64,000 nt of DNA from Botryosphaeria dothidea (lineage: Eukaryota; Ascomycota; Dothideomycetes; Botryosphaeriales; Botryosphaeriaceae), in assembly GCA_011503125.2 (NCBI GenBank), contig WWBZ02000022.1, positions 2,356,001-2,420,000 on the forward strand. Direction: 5' to 3'. Positions 43,193-56,652 of this stretch are shown one piece after another. The position numbers were made by a program, and so were the translations under genes. Every line of letters starts with the position of its first letter. Position 1 is the first letter of the stretch. Below the pieces are notes generated by a model. It did not search any database, was not told where the DNA came from, and saw only the letters and a list, made by a program, of their open reading frames with translations.

Positions 43193-46100
43193 ATGAACGG
43201 ATACTCGGGGACGCTGGCCCCGCCAGGGGGGCTCTATGTCCGCGCCCTGTACGACTACGACGCCGACGACCGCACCAGTTTGAGCTTCCGCCAGGGTGAC
43301 ATAATACAGGTCATCACGCAGCTCGAGAGCGGCTGGTGGGATGGAGTGATCAACGGCGTGCGCGGCTGGTTCCCCAGCAATTACTGTGCTGTTGTCTCAC
43401 CGCCTAAGGACGATGTTCGGGAAGCCGAGAGCAGTGCTGACGAAGGAGACGGCTCCGGCACTGTCGATGGATCGCAGGATCTTGGGAGCTACTCAGAGGC
43501 TTCTGATACCGATGACGATGGTGGCCACACACAGCTGCCGTTGGAAGGGACGGAGCCGGATAAGGAAGAGGAGGCTGCATTCTGGATACCTCAGGCAACA
43601 CCCGACGGGCGGCTATTCTACTTCAACACGCTGACTGGCGTGAGCACTATGGAACTTCCGCTGGAAACGCCCTCCTCGTTGTCGGAGAACGGCCCTCGAG
43701 ATCGCACCAACGTGAACATGCCCGAGAGCAGTCGACCACCTCCTGAGCTCATGGCAGGAGGTTGGCATATGTATAATGGCGATACCGACGACGAGAACTC
43801 TGCCTCCGACGTAGAGGGCCCGTCTGGCATGGGTGGGTCTCATAGCTCTCTGGTAAGTACTAGTACTGTTGCACATGTGCAACCCTGTTGCTAATTAGTC
43901 GACTAGCAGAGGCGAAGGTCCTTGGCTTCCAACGGAATTTCTCCTGCCACGTCCATGGACTCCATGAGCAATGCTTCTGGATTAACACGGTCTCGATCTG
44001 ACCTCCACGAACACGCCAACAATACAAGCTTCTCCGGCCTTGGTCCTCCTCTGGGCTCCACCATGTCTTCCTATGCGAATAACTCAATTGGTGCACCGCT
44101 TACATCCGCTGTCTCTCGACAATTTTTCGACGATGCACAAGCAGTCCCCCTGACATGGAACCGGATGGTGGAGGACATGCGCAGGTCCGTGGAACGGTAT
44201 CGACAGGCAATCAACAACAGTGATCGCTCTGAGTTCGTGAAGAGGGCGGAAGATATATCAGATCACCTGCGCTTGCTGCTTGCTGCGGGATCCGGCACCA
44301 CTGATAATCACTCTGGAAACCCATCGATCATCTCTACCAACAAAGCGCTCTACCCTCACTTCCGGGAAACCATGTCAAGGTTTTCCAAGCTGGTCCTGTC
44401 CTCGCACATCGCTGCAGCAGACTGGCCTCCAGCAGATTCTTACTCCAAATGCCTGAAGGAAGCAGACGGCGTGTTGAACGGTGTGTACGGCTTCGTAGAG
44501 GTCGCTCGCCAACAGCGTGGTGAGGACATCCCACGTTTGATCCCCGGTTTCGTCGTAGGCAGCTACAACGGAGGAAACTGGCAGAACAACGGTCTCAGCA
44601 CCCACGACCCGATGAATCCTATGTCTTTTATAGATCAAGACGATTTCGAGGAACCAAGCACAAGACTAGACGACAAACTAGTAGAGAGACTCGACGATCT
44701 TAAGCGACTCATTGTTTCTAGCATCCGGAAGTTGGACGAGCGTTTGGTGATTGAAGAGAAGGTTATCACCAATGCCGTTCATCAGAAGATGGGAGATCGG
44801 GTTTGCAAGGCCGCAGCCAAGGTACTGGAGATCTATCGTCCCTGGATTGCCACGGTTGAATCGATCAATCTTGCGCCCATCGGTTCGACTTTCCAAAATC
44901 CCCAGATCGCCGACTTCAGTGTGGCTAAGCAGAAGGTCTACGACATGATATCTGAGCTCATTTTGACTTGTCAAGCCGTCGCTGCACCATTGGGCGATGA
45001 GTGGGCAGAAAGTCGTGGAGATTCACTGGAAGAGCGCTTGAATCACGTTCGACAGGTCTCCCGGGACCTCGAATCGAACACTGCAAAGCTCTACTTCGCT
45101 CTCCAGCTACTCTCGGATCTGATGCCAGTGGAAGATAGCCCGTCCTCCATCGACGTCAAGCGCAACACTGACATGGACCTATACAACAATTACCAGCGGA
45201 AGCCTTCGACACAATTCAACAGGTCTCCACTGGGTGACGATCCACTCGACCCTATGCACAGCGGAGGAAACAACTCGAAGCTCAAGAAGTTCTTTGGAGA
45301 AGTGCCCGCACCCGTCATGCCACAGGCGGTACCGGAGGAGATACCAGAGTTCTTGCAACTTGACCACGAAGGCGAAATCTCGTACGATCTCAAAGTCACG
45401 CCTCCTCAGCTCAAGGGAGGCACCCTTGCTGGTCTCGTTGAACAACTCACCCGCCACGATAGGCTGGATTCGCCTTTCAACAACACCTTCCTCCTCACCT
45501 ATCGCTCCTTCACCACTGCCAACGAGCTGTTCGACATGCTCGTTAAACGTTGGAGCATACAACCTCCTGCGGGTCTGTCGAGGGAAGACTACCAGCTCTG
45601 GGTGGACAAGAAGCAAAAGCCCATCCGATTCCGTGTCGTCAACATCCTCAAGAGTTGGTTCGATAACTACTGGATGGAGGGCAACGACGAGGATGCGCAA
45701 GCGCTCATTCAGCGTGTGTATGCCTTTGCAAAGGACCATGTTGCCACCACAAGCACTCCTGGAGCTGGCCCTCTGATGACGGCTGTCGAGCAACGTGCTC
45801 GAGGCCAGGATGCCCCAACAAAGCGACTCGTTCTGACCCTCAACACTTCCACGCCCCAGCCGATTCTACCGAAGCACATGAAGAAGTTGAAGTTCCTCGA
45901 TATCGACGCTACCGAATTCGCTCGTCAGCTCACAATCATTGAGTCAAGGCTGTACGGCAAGATCAAGCCCACGGAATGTTTGAACAAGACCTGGCAGAAG
46001 AAGTTGGCCCCGGGTGAAGTAGACCCGGCTCAGAATGTCAAGGCGCTCATTCTTCATTCTAACCAGTTGACCAACTGGGTTGCGCAAATGATTCTCACGC

Positions 46101-46824
46101 AATCAGACGTGAAGCGCCGTGTGGTGGTCATCAAACACTTTGTCTCGGTGGCTGATGTAAGTCCTACTGCGTCGTGAACTAAGATCAAGCACTAACAGAT
46201 GCAGAAATGCCGCACGTTGAACAACTTCTCAACTCTCACTTCCATCATTTCCGCACTAGGCACCGCGCCTATCCATCGTCTTAGCAGAACATGGACTGCG
46301 GTCAACGCCAGGACTATGACCACCCTGGAGAACATGCGCAAGCTAATGGGTAGCACAAAGAACTTTGCCGAGTACAGAGACACTCTGCACAAGGCCAACC
46401 CGCCTTGTATTCCCTTCTTCGGTAGGCAACTCCACGATCATCTGAAGTGTTCGATGTTAACGTGACGGCGTAGGTGTCTACCTCACCGATTTGACCTTCA
46501 TCGAGGACGGTATACCGTCACTCATCAAGAAGACCAATCTGATCAACTTTGCCAAGCGGGCAAAGACAGCAGAGGTCATTCGCGACATCCAGCAGTACCA
46601 AAACGTGCCGTACCCACTGCAACCGGTGCCGGAGCTACAGGATTACATCTTGACCAACATGCAATCAGCGGGAGACGTACACGAGATGTACGACATGAGT
46701 TTGGCGGTTGAGCCTCGAGAGCGTGAGGATGAGAAGATCGCAAGGTTCGTATTTGCCAGTGGGAGACGCACAGCTGGCACTGACATGGCGATGCAGACTT
46801 CTATCTGAGTCCGGATTCCTATGA
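43193..46824 (+). CDS. CDC25-type Ras guanine-nucleotide exchange factor with SH3 domain
   Basis: Five exons (43193-43852, 43910-46156, 46205-46421, 46474-46744, 46797-46824) encode 1140 residues. An SH3 domain (about 15-69; ALYDYDADDRTSLSF, GWWDGVINGVRGWFPSNY) comes first, then a WW-like stretch (FWIPQATPDGRLFYFNTLTG) and a helical middle. RasGEF_N follows at about 710-840 (LTRHDRLDSPFNNTFLLTYR) and the catalytic RasGEF domain from about 883 (DIDATEFARQLTIIESRLYG) to 1125. It loads Ras with GTP, feeding the cAMP/PKA pathway. The final 28-nt exon, reached through a GTTCGT...ATGCAG intron, restores the conserved ending IARLLSESGFL; without it the reading would end in unrelated residues. The third exon has tandem acceptors 6 bases apart; the second keeps the conserved Ala-Asp-Lys-Cys-Arg. 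Confidence 0.95.
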
Positions 46825-48419
46825 TACCCCTTGAAGCATTTTTCTTGCTGCGCATGCGGCTGGTCGCTCACATCGCTCGCGGGAATCTACGTTTATTTAC
46901 GGAAATGCTGTTTTCTGGGCGGCGTTGTCAGGTGTCGGAATATGCCGCTATACTTATTGCCTACCTATTTCGAGGGCGTTCCGCATCGCATTTTTGCCAT
47001 TTCAGCTTTTTGGCGACGACATCTTTTTTCCACGGCATAACGAAGGGAACGGTATGTACGAAGGATTTGAGGAAGAGGAGGAAGAAGATGTAGTGTGGAC
47101 TTGATGTGCGTCTTTGGATGTTGATCGTTTGTCAGGAGATTAGCGGAGCGGAGAGGGCGCTCGGAGAGGAAGGCGCTGATTTACACACCGTCTGGGGAGC
47201 AGCCAGTCGCCATTCAAGCATAAGCTTTCCCAAGCACGATAATACCAGCCAGCAGCGGCCATAATCTCGAGCCTTTTTACTGTAGGTTGATAATTATGAA
47301 ATTGAAAAGGTCAGGAACAAGCACAAGAATCGCCCAACTGGTGAATAACAGGGAAACCCAACCTCGGCCACGGCGTAGCCAACGGGTCTCTACCAGAACT
47401 AAGAGTCGCAAGTGCCACGCAAGAAGCGCAATACAGCGGACTGGTCTGTGCTTCGGCATCGTCGTGGAGGACCTGGCAGAGATCCGGGTACGATGTTGAT
47501 GTGTCACCCGAACACTCGTCGATATTGCGCTTCCTTGGCTCGTGATGGGTCTCGTGCGACAGACACGGTCAAAGTGGCCCGAGGCGGAGCTATTAGCGCT
47601 CCCATGTAATTGGGGAGCTTGGCCACCATTCCTATATCAACCAAGCAGCCGGCGGTTAGCGAATCTGCCTTATGAAGGACTTATCTCGACGGGCATTTCG
47701 TCGGTTTGATCTACACAAACAGCGGGACCCCAGGCGCCATGTCCTCGATAAACAGACCGAGCGTCGAATGGCAATGCGGGGAGCGCTAGTACGACCATGG
47801 ACACCCTTGCCGCCGACGGGGTGACAGCTCGTCTCATTCGTCCTTCATGCGCGTCACCGGCTCCGGCTTGGTGTGCTCATGCCGTGCAACTCTGTCTCCA
47901 GTCTACCCGTCCAAAATTTGCGCTCTGCTTCTTTCCCCTTATCTCGACATGTCGCCCGCAGCTAGGGTTTCTTTGACATTTCGCCTTCTTTTCTTCTCCG
48001 CCTCTTCTTCCCCGCTTTTCACTGCGGTCGCGTGAGAGAGCGTCTCCAAGTACTGACGATGGGTGCCTCTTGGTGACCCTACTTTACCTCCTTCTCTTTC
48101 ATTTACATCCAACGCCTGTTTCCTTTCTTGCCCTCAGTTGACCTGCTGCTTTCTGCCACTTTTGCCTGGCTGCCGCTGCCGTTGTCGCAACGAGTAATCG
48201 CGACCCTATCGGCATCAGGCCAATCCCGGCGACTGCTTGAAATTGCCCACGAGGCCACGCCTGCACCGGCGCCTTGCTCTCCTTTCATTCCTTTCTTCAA
48301 TTTCTCCTCTTGACAGCGAAGCATCGCCTGCATACCATCTGCTCACCCGGTGTTCAATCGGCAACTCACGATTCACACTGAGCCAACACCACAACACTCC
48401 TTTCTCCCGCTTTGCCAAT
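46825..48419. other. Intergenic region, 1.6 kb
   Basis: This holds the 3' flank of the Ras GEF gene and a long promoter and leader for the GH16 gene. From about 47880 to 48415 the plus strand is strongly pyrimidine-rich (TTTCCTTTCTTGCC, TTTCTTCAATTTCTCC), typical of a fungal 5' untranslated region. No gene is seen. Confidence 0.45.
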
Positions 48420-49734
48420 ATGGCAGCGCGCTTTCCTTCGCTGATGGTGTTTCTCCCCCTGGTATTCCTGCTTCCTTTCCTAGGTGGGTACACACCCTTC
48501 ACTCGCAACCTCACTTGAGGCAATCCTAAACTCCAAGTTTATATCATACCACCACTAACGGCCAATCTCAGTCACCGCACGATGCGAATGCGGCTACTCG
48601 GTCAACAAAACGACGGACGCGGAGCACATGGTATGGACGGATCTACTGGAGACAGACTTCCTGCATGTGGACAACCTCACCGACAGCGGATGGGTGCCGC
48701 AGGTGTACAACGTGTCATCGACGGCGGCGCGCGGCGCGTACGGCAAGATGGCGACGCTCGAGAACGTCAGGGTGAACCCCCTCAAGAATTCATGGGACTG
48801 GGCTGGCGAGGCGGTGGAGGGCGGTGACGCAGGACTTCAGCTTGTGGTCAGGTCCGAGCCGGTGGAGAAGATGGTACCAATCGGGGAGGTGGTGGCGTCC
48901 AGGACGGATATGCTGTACGGCAGCTTTCGGGTTGCGATGAAGCTGACTGGGCTTCCGGGAACGTGCGGCGCCTTCTTTTGGGTAAGATTGGTCTTTTCGC
49001 TATCGGGAAGGTTGGGATAATTGTACCGGCAAGTGCTGACCTTCCGTTTCACACAGTTCCGCAACGACACGCAGGAAATCGACATCGAGTTTCTCTCGAA
49101 GCAGCTGAACGAATCCTCCAACATGGTCAACCTCGTGCTGCAGTCGCCGCAGTCCGCCGCAGCCGGCTATGACGCGAGCCACACGCCCAACTACGACGTC
49201 TACCCGCTGCCCTTCCGGCCGGACAAGGCGTTCCACGAGTACCGCTTCGACTGGCTGCCCGACCGCGTGTCCTTCTACGCGGACGGCACATGGCTCAAGG
49301 ACATGACCATCGACCTGCCTAATAGCCCCGGCCACCTCGTCCTCAACCACTGGTCCAACGGCGACCCGCTCTGGTCGGCCGGCCCGCCGCGCGAGAACGC
49401 AACGTTGGCCGTGTCGTACGTAAAGGCGTACTTCAACAGCAGCGACGCGCAGCGCCACAAGGACTACTACCTCCGCTGCAAGGACGAGACGGCTGTGGAT
49501 TCTGTGTGCGCCATCCCCGACCAGACGACGCCGCCAGATAACCAGGGCCCGGATGCGAACGCGACGGCGAAAACGTTCTTCTTCAGCGAGGAGCCGGACG
49601 ATACGACCAACCAGACGGTTTTTGGCGATTGGCAGAACAAGAATGGTGCCGTGGCTCTGGGTGGACCGAGGGCGTGGGTCGTGGCGGCCGGGGTGGCTTT
49701 CGCTTCGGCGATGGCGTTGGTGGGATTCGCGTAG
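48420..49734 (+). CDS. GPI-anchored GH16-family cell-wall glucanase/transglycosidase
   Basis: Three exons (48420-48483, 48572-48981, 49057-49734) encode 383 residues. Residues 1-24 form a signal peptide completed across the first intron. The GH16 jelly-roll is recognised by the catalytic E-x-D-x-E motif in TQEIDIEFLSK. Further marks are FHEYRFDWLPDRVSFYADG and HLVLNHWSNGDPLWSAGPP. Several N-x-S/T sites suit a secreted protein. The C-terminus has a hydrophobic stretch (WVVAAGVAFASAMALVGFA) after a polar linker, the pattern of a GPI signal. GH16 enzymes cleave or transfer beta-1,3 or mixed-linkage glucans, or chitin-glucan links. The precise activity is not evident. Probably located at the plasma membrane or wall. 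Confidence 0.92.
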
Positions 49735-52040
49735 AGAGAGGTGGTTGCGAGCAGGCAGATCATCCGCCTCCGCCTCGTCCGACGCTACAGGAGCAAGGAT
49801 GGATAGCCCGAAGGATGGCCGGAAGGATTACATGTCTCAAGGGAGTTTTTGAGGGGCTTGGCGCTACTCGTGTTGTGCTTTTTCCTTTTGGTTGCGTTTT
49901 TGGGGAAAAGTATGGGGCGCGGTTCGCCCACCTATTTTGGATGCATGTTTGAACGGCCTTTGGGCGGTCGTCTGCTGCGTTGAGCTTTGCTTCTTCAAAA
50001 TCTTTTCCTCCATCGCATTACGCCACCCAAGTACTCTTTCTTCTCTTGCTGATGGTGGAGTGGATAGCAGATCAGGTTTATACCCTTTTGCGTGTGTTTC
50101 CCTTCTCCTTTCCTTCGTCGCCGTTAATATATCACCCAAGTATTGCAAATCTCGAATATTGCATGGTAGCAAGATCCCGCATAGCATAAACAATAATTTC
50201 TGTACTTGGATCGAGACAAAGCGCGCTTGAGGGTCTTTAAATGTTCTTTTTGCCTGTTTTCTCTTATCCGGCTAAACATGAGGGCGCTCGTGACATCATG
50301 GTCTATCGTGATAATGGAGACTGTGGCTGACGAGCCAATCACACGCAGGCTGACATTGATAGTGGCCAGACGTCGGCAGATGACACGAACATCGTGTTTA
50401 CTCATATTGATCGTGGTGATTACTACTCTGGGCGGTCGGTTGCCGGGATCGCGGCTATGACGTACAAGGAGTGACCTCGAGTTAAACGGTCGGCATACAG
50501 CTTAGAAGTACCGGCAAGTGAGATGGCTTGGCAATGTATTCTTTCGGGCTTTCGCGGTCTTCATAGCGTGCTTTGCTACGAAAGGTGGTTACAACATGTT
50601 CGCGTGTGCGCGTGTTGCACTTACTTGATTCACTACAGCTTCAGTGTCACCACCGCCATCGGGAAGAAAATCCTCACCCCTTTCTCTCTCTCTCTCCGCG
50701 ACTTCCACCAATTGCCGCGGCACTTTTCCCGTTTTCTTTTTGGCCGACGAAATGGAAACGAGCTCACGGGACTTCCGAAGGGCAGATCAAACGGTGCGGC
50801 GGAAAGTAGGAGGGAAAAGAGTGGGCCCTCGGAAGTAGCCTACTGCACACAAGCATCCGGCGGGGCCACCGACGGGCACCGCCTCCACGAGGCGGATGCT
50901 ACCGCGCTGGAATGATTGGGCCGCGGGCGAATCTTTGTTAGAGAGTTTTTTCGCATTAGCGAACAGCTGCTTCGGGACTGGCGGGCGGGATTCGCGATGG
51001 AGGAGGGGGCAAGGAGGAGGAGGTCGGAGGTGCGTGCTTCAGAAAGTGGCGGACGTCGGAGGGGGGAGGGAGAGGGAGCAGCAAGCGCAGGCCGTATCTT
51101 TGAGTAATGAGAGTGCGGCGGTGCGCCCATCCGCCCGGGTGCTCGGCGCCCGTGGCTATACGAGCGTACATGCATCGTCATAGCCACTGAGATTTTTTGG
51201 GGGGTTGATAAAGTGAGAGTGGGGCAGGGGTGTGCCACCTATACAATATCCCTTTTTCTTCTCTCTTTTACATCCGAACACGCAGCTTGGCGGCACGAGC
51301 GGGCATGTAGGCTGACTTGAGGTGTGTTTTGGATTATTGCTGCGGGCGCGCGCATTGCTGGGCCCCGCTCAGCTCGCGCTCTATCGTTTGCTGCGCTTGT
51401 AGCCGAGAGTGGATCGTCGCCTCTCGTGGGCTGAGTGAGGTCGTGCACGGCGGGCGTGCGTGCGGTGCGGGTCGTGGCGCCTCCTCTTTTTCTTGACCTA
51501 CTTCGTCCTCTCCTTTCTCTTTCATTTGTGTTCCTGTGCTTTATTTGGCGTTTTTCCCTGCTTGCTGCCGCTCGGTGAAGCGTGTGTAACGGACAGGACA
51601 CGCTTGGTCTGAAGGGCACGCTGGAACCCTGGAATTCGCTCTCTATCCCCACGCTGTTACCTTCACTCAACTTCGTGAGCTCATGCCATTGCCGCCGGTC
51701 GTCGATGCCTCTCGGTCTTCTGTTTCGTACGCCTGTTGGACCAGAAAGTAGTCGACTCCTGCTAAGGGTCTCTTCTTACACCACAGTGATCTTCTCTTCG
51801 CGACAGCACTTTCGAGGACATCCCTACCAGTAAATCACCGACGATCTTGCCAGGCCGCCACTCTTGGATCGCCATCATCCCATCCACAGGGTACCTGACG
51901 ATCGCCGATACCCTGGTTCACTCCATCCGCAGTGCTCGACCAGGTCGAACAGCGCTGCCCCATTGATAGCAGCCAGAAATAGCGGTTTATTTTCCAAAGA
52001 ACATTGCGTCATCCTACCGACAAAGTAGTCTTAATATACC
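49735..52040. other. Intergenic region, 2.3 kb
   Basis: No supported gene. Notable composition: CTCTCTCTCTCT at about 50683-50696, a G/A-rich tract at 50995-51090, and a pyrimidine-rich segment before 52041 that probably belongs to the leader of the next gene. Confidence 0.45.
50995..51090 (+). repeat. Purine-rich (GGA)-type low-complexity tract
   Basis: The plus strand is dominated by GGAGG and GGGAGG units here, a G-rich tract that could adopt unusual structure or act as a promoter element. No coding meaning. Confidence 0.6.
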
Positions 52041-52857
52041 ATGCGTTCGAGTATTACGCCGGTCACCACCGTGGCCCTGCTGTTCTCCGGAGCCCTATCC
52101 GCTGCCATTGACCCGCCAGTCGTCCCTGGATCGACAGTCGACGCAGCCTACCTCGAGTAAGTTGCTCAGATGTTCTCCCCGGATCGTCATCCTCTCGCCT
52201 TCACGGATGGGCTCATATCTAACCATAGTCCCACCTAGACTCCGCCAGGTCCCTACCGACACCGACACGGCTGTCTTGGACGGAGCAATAATCTCGAGCG
52301 CCGACTACGCCACGCAAACAGTCGACCCCACCGAGCAAGCGACCGACTCATGGACCGCCGGCCTAGGCCTCACCTCGATGATGACGTCCACCGAAGTCCC
52401 AACCGCACCCGGCCCCACCACGACCACCGCAGCACCACCGACCAAAACGCACCGCCCCTCGTCCACGACCCTCACCATCGGCACCTCGACCACCGCCGCC
52501 TCCATCCCCGCCTCGACCACCGACCCCTACGATCCAGCGACGGCGACGACGACGACGACGACCACGTCGCCGCTCACGCTCACGACCGTCTGGGTGCCCG
52601 AGACGGCCAGCGACGGCAGCACCTCCGCCTGGACGCCCACCGTCTTCACCCAGTCCTTCTCCGCGTACCCGGACAGCTGGCCCAGCTCGCTTAGCCTCGG
52701 CGTGTACACGCGCACGCAGACGATGCTGGTCGAGACGAGTGCGCTGAGCACGGGAGGCGCGGCGGCGGCGGCGGGGCGGCCGAGAGGGGTGGGTGGTGGC
52801 GGTGGGGTGGTGGGAGCGGCTGCGGTGGCCGCGGCGGGGTGGGCGGTTTGGTTATGA
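52041..52857 (+). CDS. Ser/Thr-rich GPI-anchored surface protein
   Basis: Two exons (52041-52156, 52239-52857) encode 244 residues. The acceptor CCACCTAG at 52238 is the one that keeps the frame; an AG seven bases earlier would lead into a stop. A signal peptide (VALLFSGALSAA) is followed by a short conserved-looking segment (YLELRQVPTDTDTAVLDG). Then come about 100 residues rich in Thr, Ser and Pro, with a Thr run encoded by ACG repeats near 52547. The C-terminus has small residues then a hydrophobic Ala/Gly/Val stretch, the pattern of a GPI signal. Such heavily O-glycosylated proteins sit in the cell wall. No catalytic domain is visible; function unknown. Confidence 0.75.
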
Positions 52858-55194
52858 GAGTATCAATTGAGAGAGGTGCTAGTAGAGGGTGGGCGGAAAG
52901 GGATTATGGTGATGGGGAAAGAATTTGTTTGAGACGAGATGGCATTTCAGGAGGGAGGCAAAGAAGGGGCCACAATCGAGATCGCGGAATGGAAACCGGA
53001 CACGCGCAGAAGCAACCGTTGTTGAAGACGAAAGGAAAAAAAAATGGCCAAGTGTTGGTTGAGGTTCAGGGTTGGTGGCGTGACGGGGGTCCGGGCCGGT
53101 AGGATCCGTGGTCCAAAGGTCTCGCCGTCTGGAGAAGGGAGAGTCTCGGCGTGATTTGTTGTCTCCGGCGGAAGAGCACGGGGAACTGTCTGGGGATGCA
53201 TGCAGGGGCTCTGAGCAGACATCAGTTTCTCCTCGTCCCATACATCGTTCTGTTGCTGCCGCCCCTCCGGCGTCCAATTAACGGCAATACCCATAAGTGG
53301 CGTTTTATTCCATCTGCTTGTTATTACTGGTTGGCTCTCACGCACCGTGAGGCTCTGAAGGATTGGCGCCTAGGGCTTGTGTCATGCTTGACAAAGATAG
53401 ACAAGCAGATTATACGGAGATAGGACTATGGCACGATTTGGTGAGACGGGATCAGCCGTCGAATGGGGACATGGTTTCGACGGATCTAAGGATCTCGAAT
53501 TCTTGTGGAGAAAAGCATATGCACATATTCCGGCTGGGTCCGGAAGCATGTGGATGCTGGCGGATAGCACAGGGAATGGGCCAGATGCGGTGTGGATGTA
53601 AACCGTAGTCGTATTCGGGATGGCGGCGGTTTGTTATACACAAGCAGACGGCTTGCATTCCCGTATCGGCAGGCACCACGTCTCGTTTTCTGTCTCGTGT
53701 TGGCTTCCATTACGAAGACAAGAAAAGGCTAGACGCGGCGGCCGGCTGTTGCCGCCAAGTGACGGGTGTTGTAGCTGTCAAACAGAGAAAAAGACGAGGA
53801 TGAAGGGTCTTTCTGGCGGACGAGCGGGCTCAGGCAGCGGCACCTGCGTCCTAGTGCTTGAGTTAAGCTTACTCGGCGTGATGCTGTCTTGCAGGCGGGT
53901 TGCCCTTGAGCGCAACATGCGTGCGGCGTCGGAGATTGGCCACGGCCGGAACCCGGTGACTCCGACGGCCGAATAGACCGGCAGCGGAGTTGGTGGTGCT
54001 GACACACCGCCCCCGATGTGTTTCTCAGGTGAGGACTCGTTGGGCAGGCTGACGGTGGTGATAGTGGTGGCGCTTTGTTTGCAGTGGCAGGCGTGGACCA
54101 ACGAGCACCAAGGGCAGCGGTGGCTGTTGCCTAGGAAGGATCGCGCTGCTTCTTGGAGGTCAGCATGGCGCCGGATTGGGCAAGGACACAAAGTGGGAGG
54201 TGTCAAGCGCTACCGCGGGGCGGCTGCTGAGAGCTTGCGCGCTAGCTTCCACGAGCTTCCGCCCTGCCGGCGAACACCCTCATAGGGCAGATGCCCTGAC
54301 GTCGAGGCAATCAGTCGCTGTTCGGCGACCTGCTGCTGTTCGACAACGCCCGCGTTCTGCTCGCCTCGACGCAGCGCGTCTCAGCAGCACCACAGCCCAC
54401 AGCACCACAGCACCGCAGAGCTGCCAGGAACGCGTCGGTTTCCACGCGTCGGTTGTCGGCACCGGTGCAGGCTGCGCGTCCGTTTTTTGTGCGAGGTCAC
54501 GACGAGGGCTGGCCCGAGCGAGGCTTGGCCGCCGACACATCCGACGGCGATCGCGTGCCGCTGGTCGACGGTCGTGTGCCGCTCCACCAGCCAACGACAG
54601 CCCTGGCGCCCTCGCTACAATGGCTGCTTCTACACGCTCTTCGTGCGAGTGCCTCCAGCGTGCTCGGGTCCGCCCCATCCGCACCCGAGCCTTGATCCCC
54701 GTCCACATGGCCGCACTAGTCTTCCTTCGCCGACCCTCAGCACCCACCCGGCGCGCGAAGCTCGACACTCCAGCCACTCAGCATGCCGCTTGCATTCCGG
54801 AGTCTCGGCTGCTTCCCTCTGCCGGCCCATGGTCATAATTTATCTCTGGACGCGGTGATGATACATAGCAATCCCAAGCCTCGCCGCCAAAGATTCTCCC
54901 GTCCTGACCCACCGTGAGCTCTGCTCTGTACTACTTAGCTGACCAGTCCGCCACCCAAGTCTGGCCGGCCCTTCCTCCCTTTCCTCTTGCTCGCTTGTCT
55001 CTTCTGTCGCGTGCCACTCTCGCGCCTTCTAGTGCCTGCGTCCGCGCCTGCCTTGGCTCATCCGTCACTTGCTGGCAGACGTCACCGCCGCGACACTTAT
55101 ATCCCAGCCTGTACGCCACAGACCTACGCTCATATTCTCCGTCCGCGTTCGTGGTCCCTATTCCGTACACCTGATATCTTAGGCTTCCGCAAAT
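52858..55194. other. Intergenic region, 2.3 kb
   Basis: No supported gene. The block 54280-54840 is GC-rich with several overlapping open frames on both strands, all Arg/Ala/Ser-rich and not protein-like. A CAG/CAC-rich stretch lies near 54383-54420. The last 200 bases are pyrimidine-rich leader sequence for the PAP2 gene. Confidence 0.45.
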
Positions 55195-56652
55195 ATGGGC
55201 GCAGGCGCCTTGATAGAACCTCTGGTCGTGGTCAGTCTGCTGTTCGGCGGTACCTGGGTGAACCGCAACTCCGACTACCGCCTCTTCGCCTCCCGCCCGG
55301 CCCGAGGAAGCAGCCATGTACGCAGCGAATCGCCAGACAGTCTTGAGTCCGGCATGGAAAGCCCCACGGCTACCGACGGCCTGCTATCACCCCGTGCAAG
55401 CTCACCCTCGCTGCTCGCGACCAACACCGAGCCCAGATGGAGGAAGCGCGAGCTGCGTCTTTTGGGTTTCCGCACCACGGTGACGTCGCCAAACACGCGC
55501 GTTTTCCAAGACCGTTTCCTAAGTCGGTTACTGCAAAAATTTCCCTTCTTGGTAGAGGCTTGGTACTGGGCCCTGATCTACTGGGTACGTTTTTGTTCCC
55601 CACATTTTGCTCCCTTGCTGCAGGCTTCTTATATTCTTGGACTGACTTTGTTCAGGTCTATCAACTGGGCCGCGCATTCACCGCCGTCACTCTTGTCGAA
55701 GGCACAGTTAACGTTGCCCGCAAACATGCTCTGCAACTCATCCACATCGAGCAAAAATTGCATATCTTCTGGGAACTGGACGTGCAGCATTACTTCCTGC
55801 AGTATCCCACCGTGATGACCTGGATCAACCGCATCTATTCATTCATCCACATTCCCGGCACAATTCTTTTCCTCGTCTGGCTATACTATTTTACCACCAC
55901 CAGCAACCGCGTCAGCAAACGCCAGGTTGGTAAGAATGTCGGCGGCATAGAAGGTAGCCCTGCCGGCCCTGCTCTCTACGAAGCCAGGAGAAGGACCATG
56001 GCCGTATGCAACCTGATTGCCTTCATCGTCTTTACCCTCTGGCCGTGCATGCCGCCTCGCCTCCTCAGCGACAAGAACGTCAAGGGCCCCGTCGGCGACG
56101 AAGCCCGCAAATTCGGATTCGTCGACACCGTTCACGGAGAGGGCGGCGAGAGCAGTGTCTGGACGCAGAACAAGTTCTGCAACCAATACGGTAAGTACAG
56201 CAATTTATTTCATCGAAAAATCAGTTCTGACTTGTTGTACAGCCGCCATGCCCTCGCTCCACTTCGGCTACTCTCTTCTGATCGGCCTCACCATCCTCAC
56301 CATCCCTCTTCCCCCGCAACACTGCCGCTCCCGCTCCTTCCGCCTCACCAACTCGCTCCGCCTGCGCCTCCCGAGTCCGCGGCGCCTGCTGTGCGTCGCC
56401 GTCGGCATTGCGTATCCCCTCACCATCCTGATCGCCATCGTCGCCACCGCAAACCACTTCATCCTCGACGCAGTAGCAGGCGCCATCGTCTGCGGATTGG
56501 CTTGGACGGGCAACGGCGTGCTGCTGAACCTGTTGGCGCTGGAGGACTACTTTTTGTGGTGCGTGCGCATCCACAAGCCAGAGAACCGGACGATGGACTG
56601 GATGGAGGGTGAAGGTGACGATTGGGTCGTTGGTAAGGGAGTTCTGCCGTAA
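55195..56652 (+). CDS. PAP2-superfamily integral membrane protein (IPC-synthase-like)
   Basis: Three exons (55195-55584, 55656-56190, 56243-56652) encode 444 residues. An N-terminal helix is followed by a disordered Ser/Pro-rich loop (about 40-90) and at least five further hydrophobic segments. The phosphatase motifs are AAMPSLHFGYSLLIG (C2, Ser-x-His-like, completed across the second intron) and ATANHFILDAVAGAIVC (C3, His and Asp). This pattern fits the PAP2_3 group, which includes inositol-phosphorylceramide synthase AUR1 and related lipid phosphotransferases. It probably acts on a lipid head group in an internal membrane. I cannot say whether it is AUR1 itself; the long Ser-rich loop and moderate similarity suggest a paralog. 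Confidence 0.88.

Noticed and set aside
54176..54838. Plus-strand frame of about 220 codons
   Set aside because: Arg/Ala/Ser-rich translation in GC-rich DNA, with comparable frames on the other strand at the same place.
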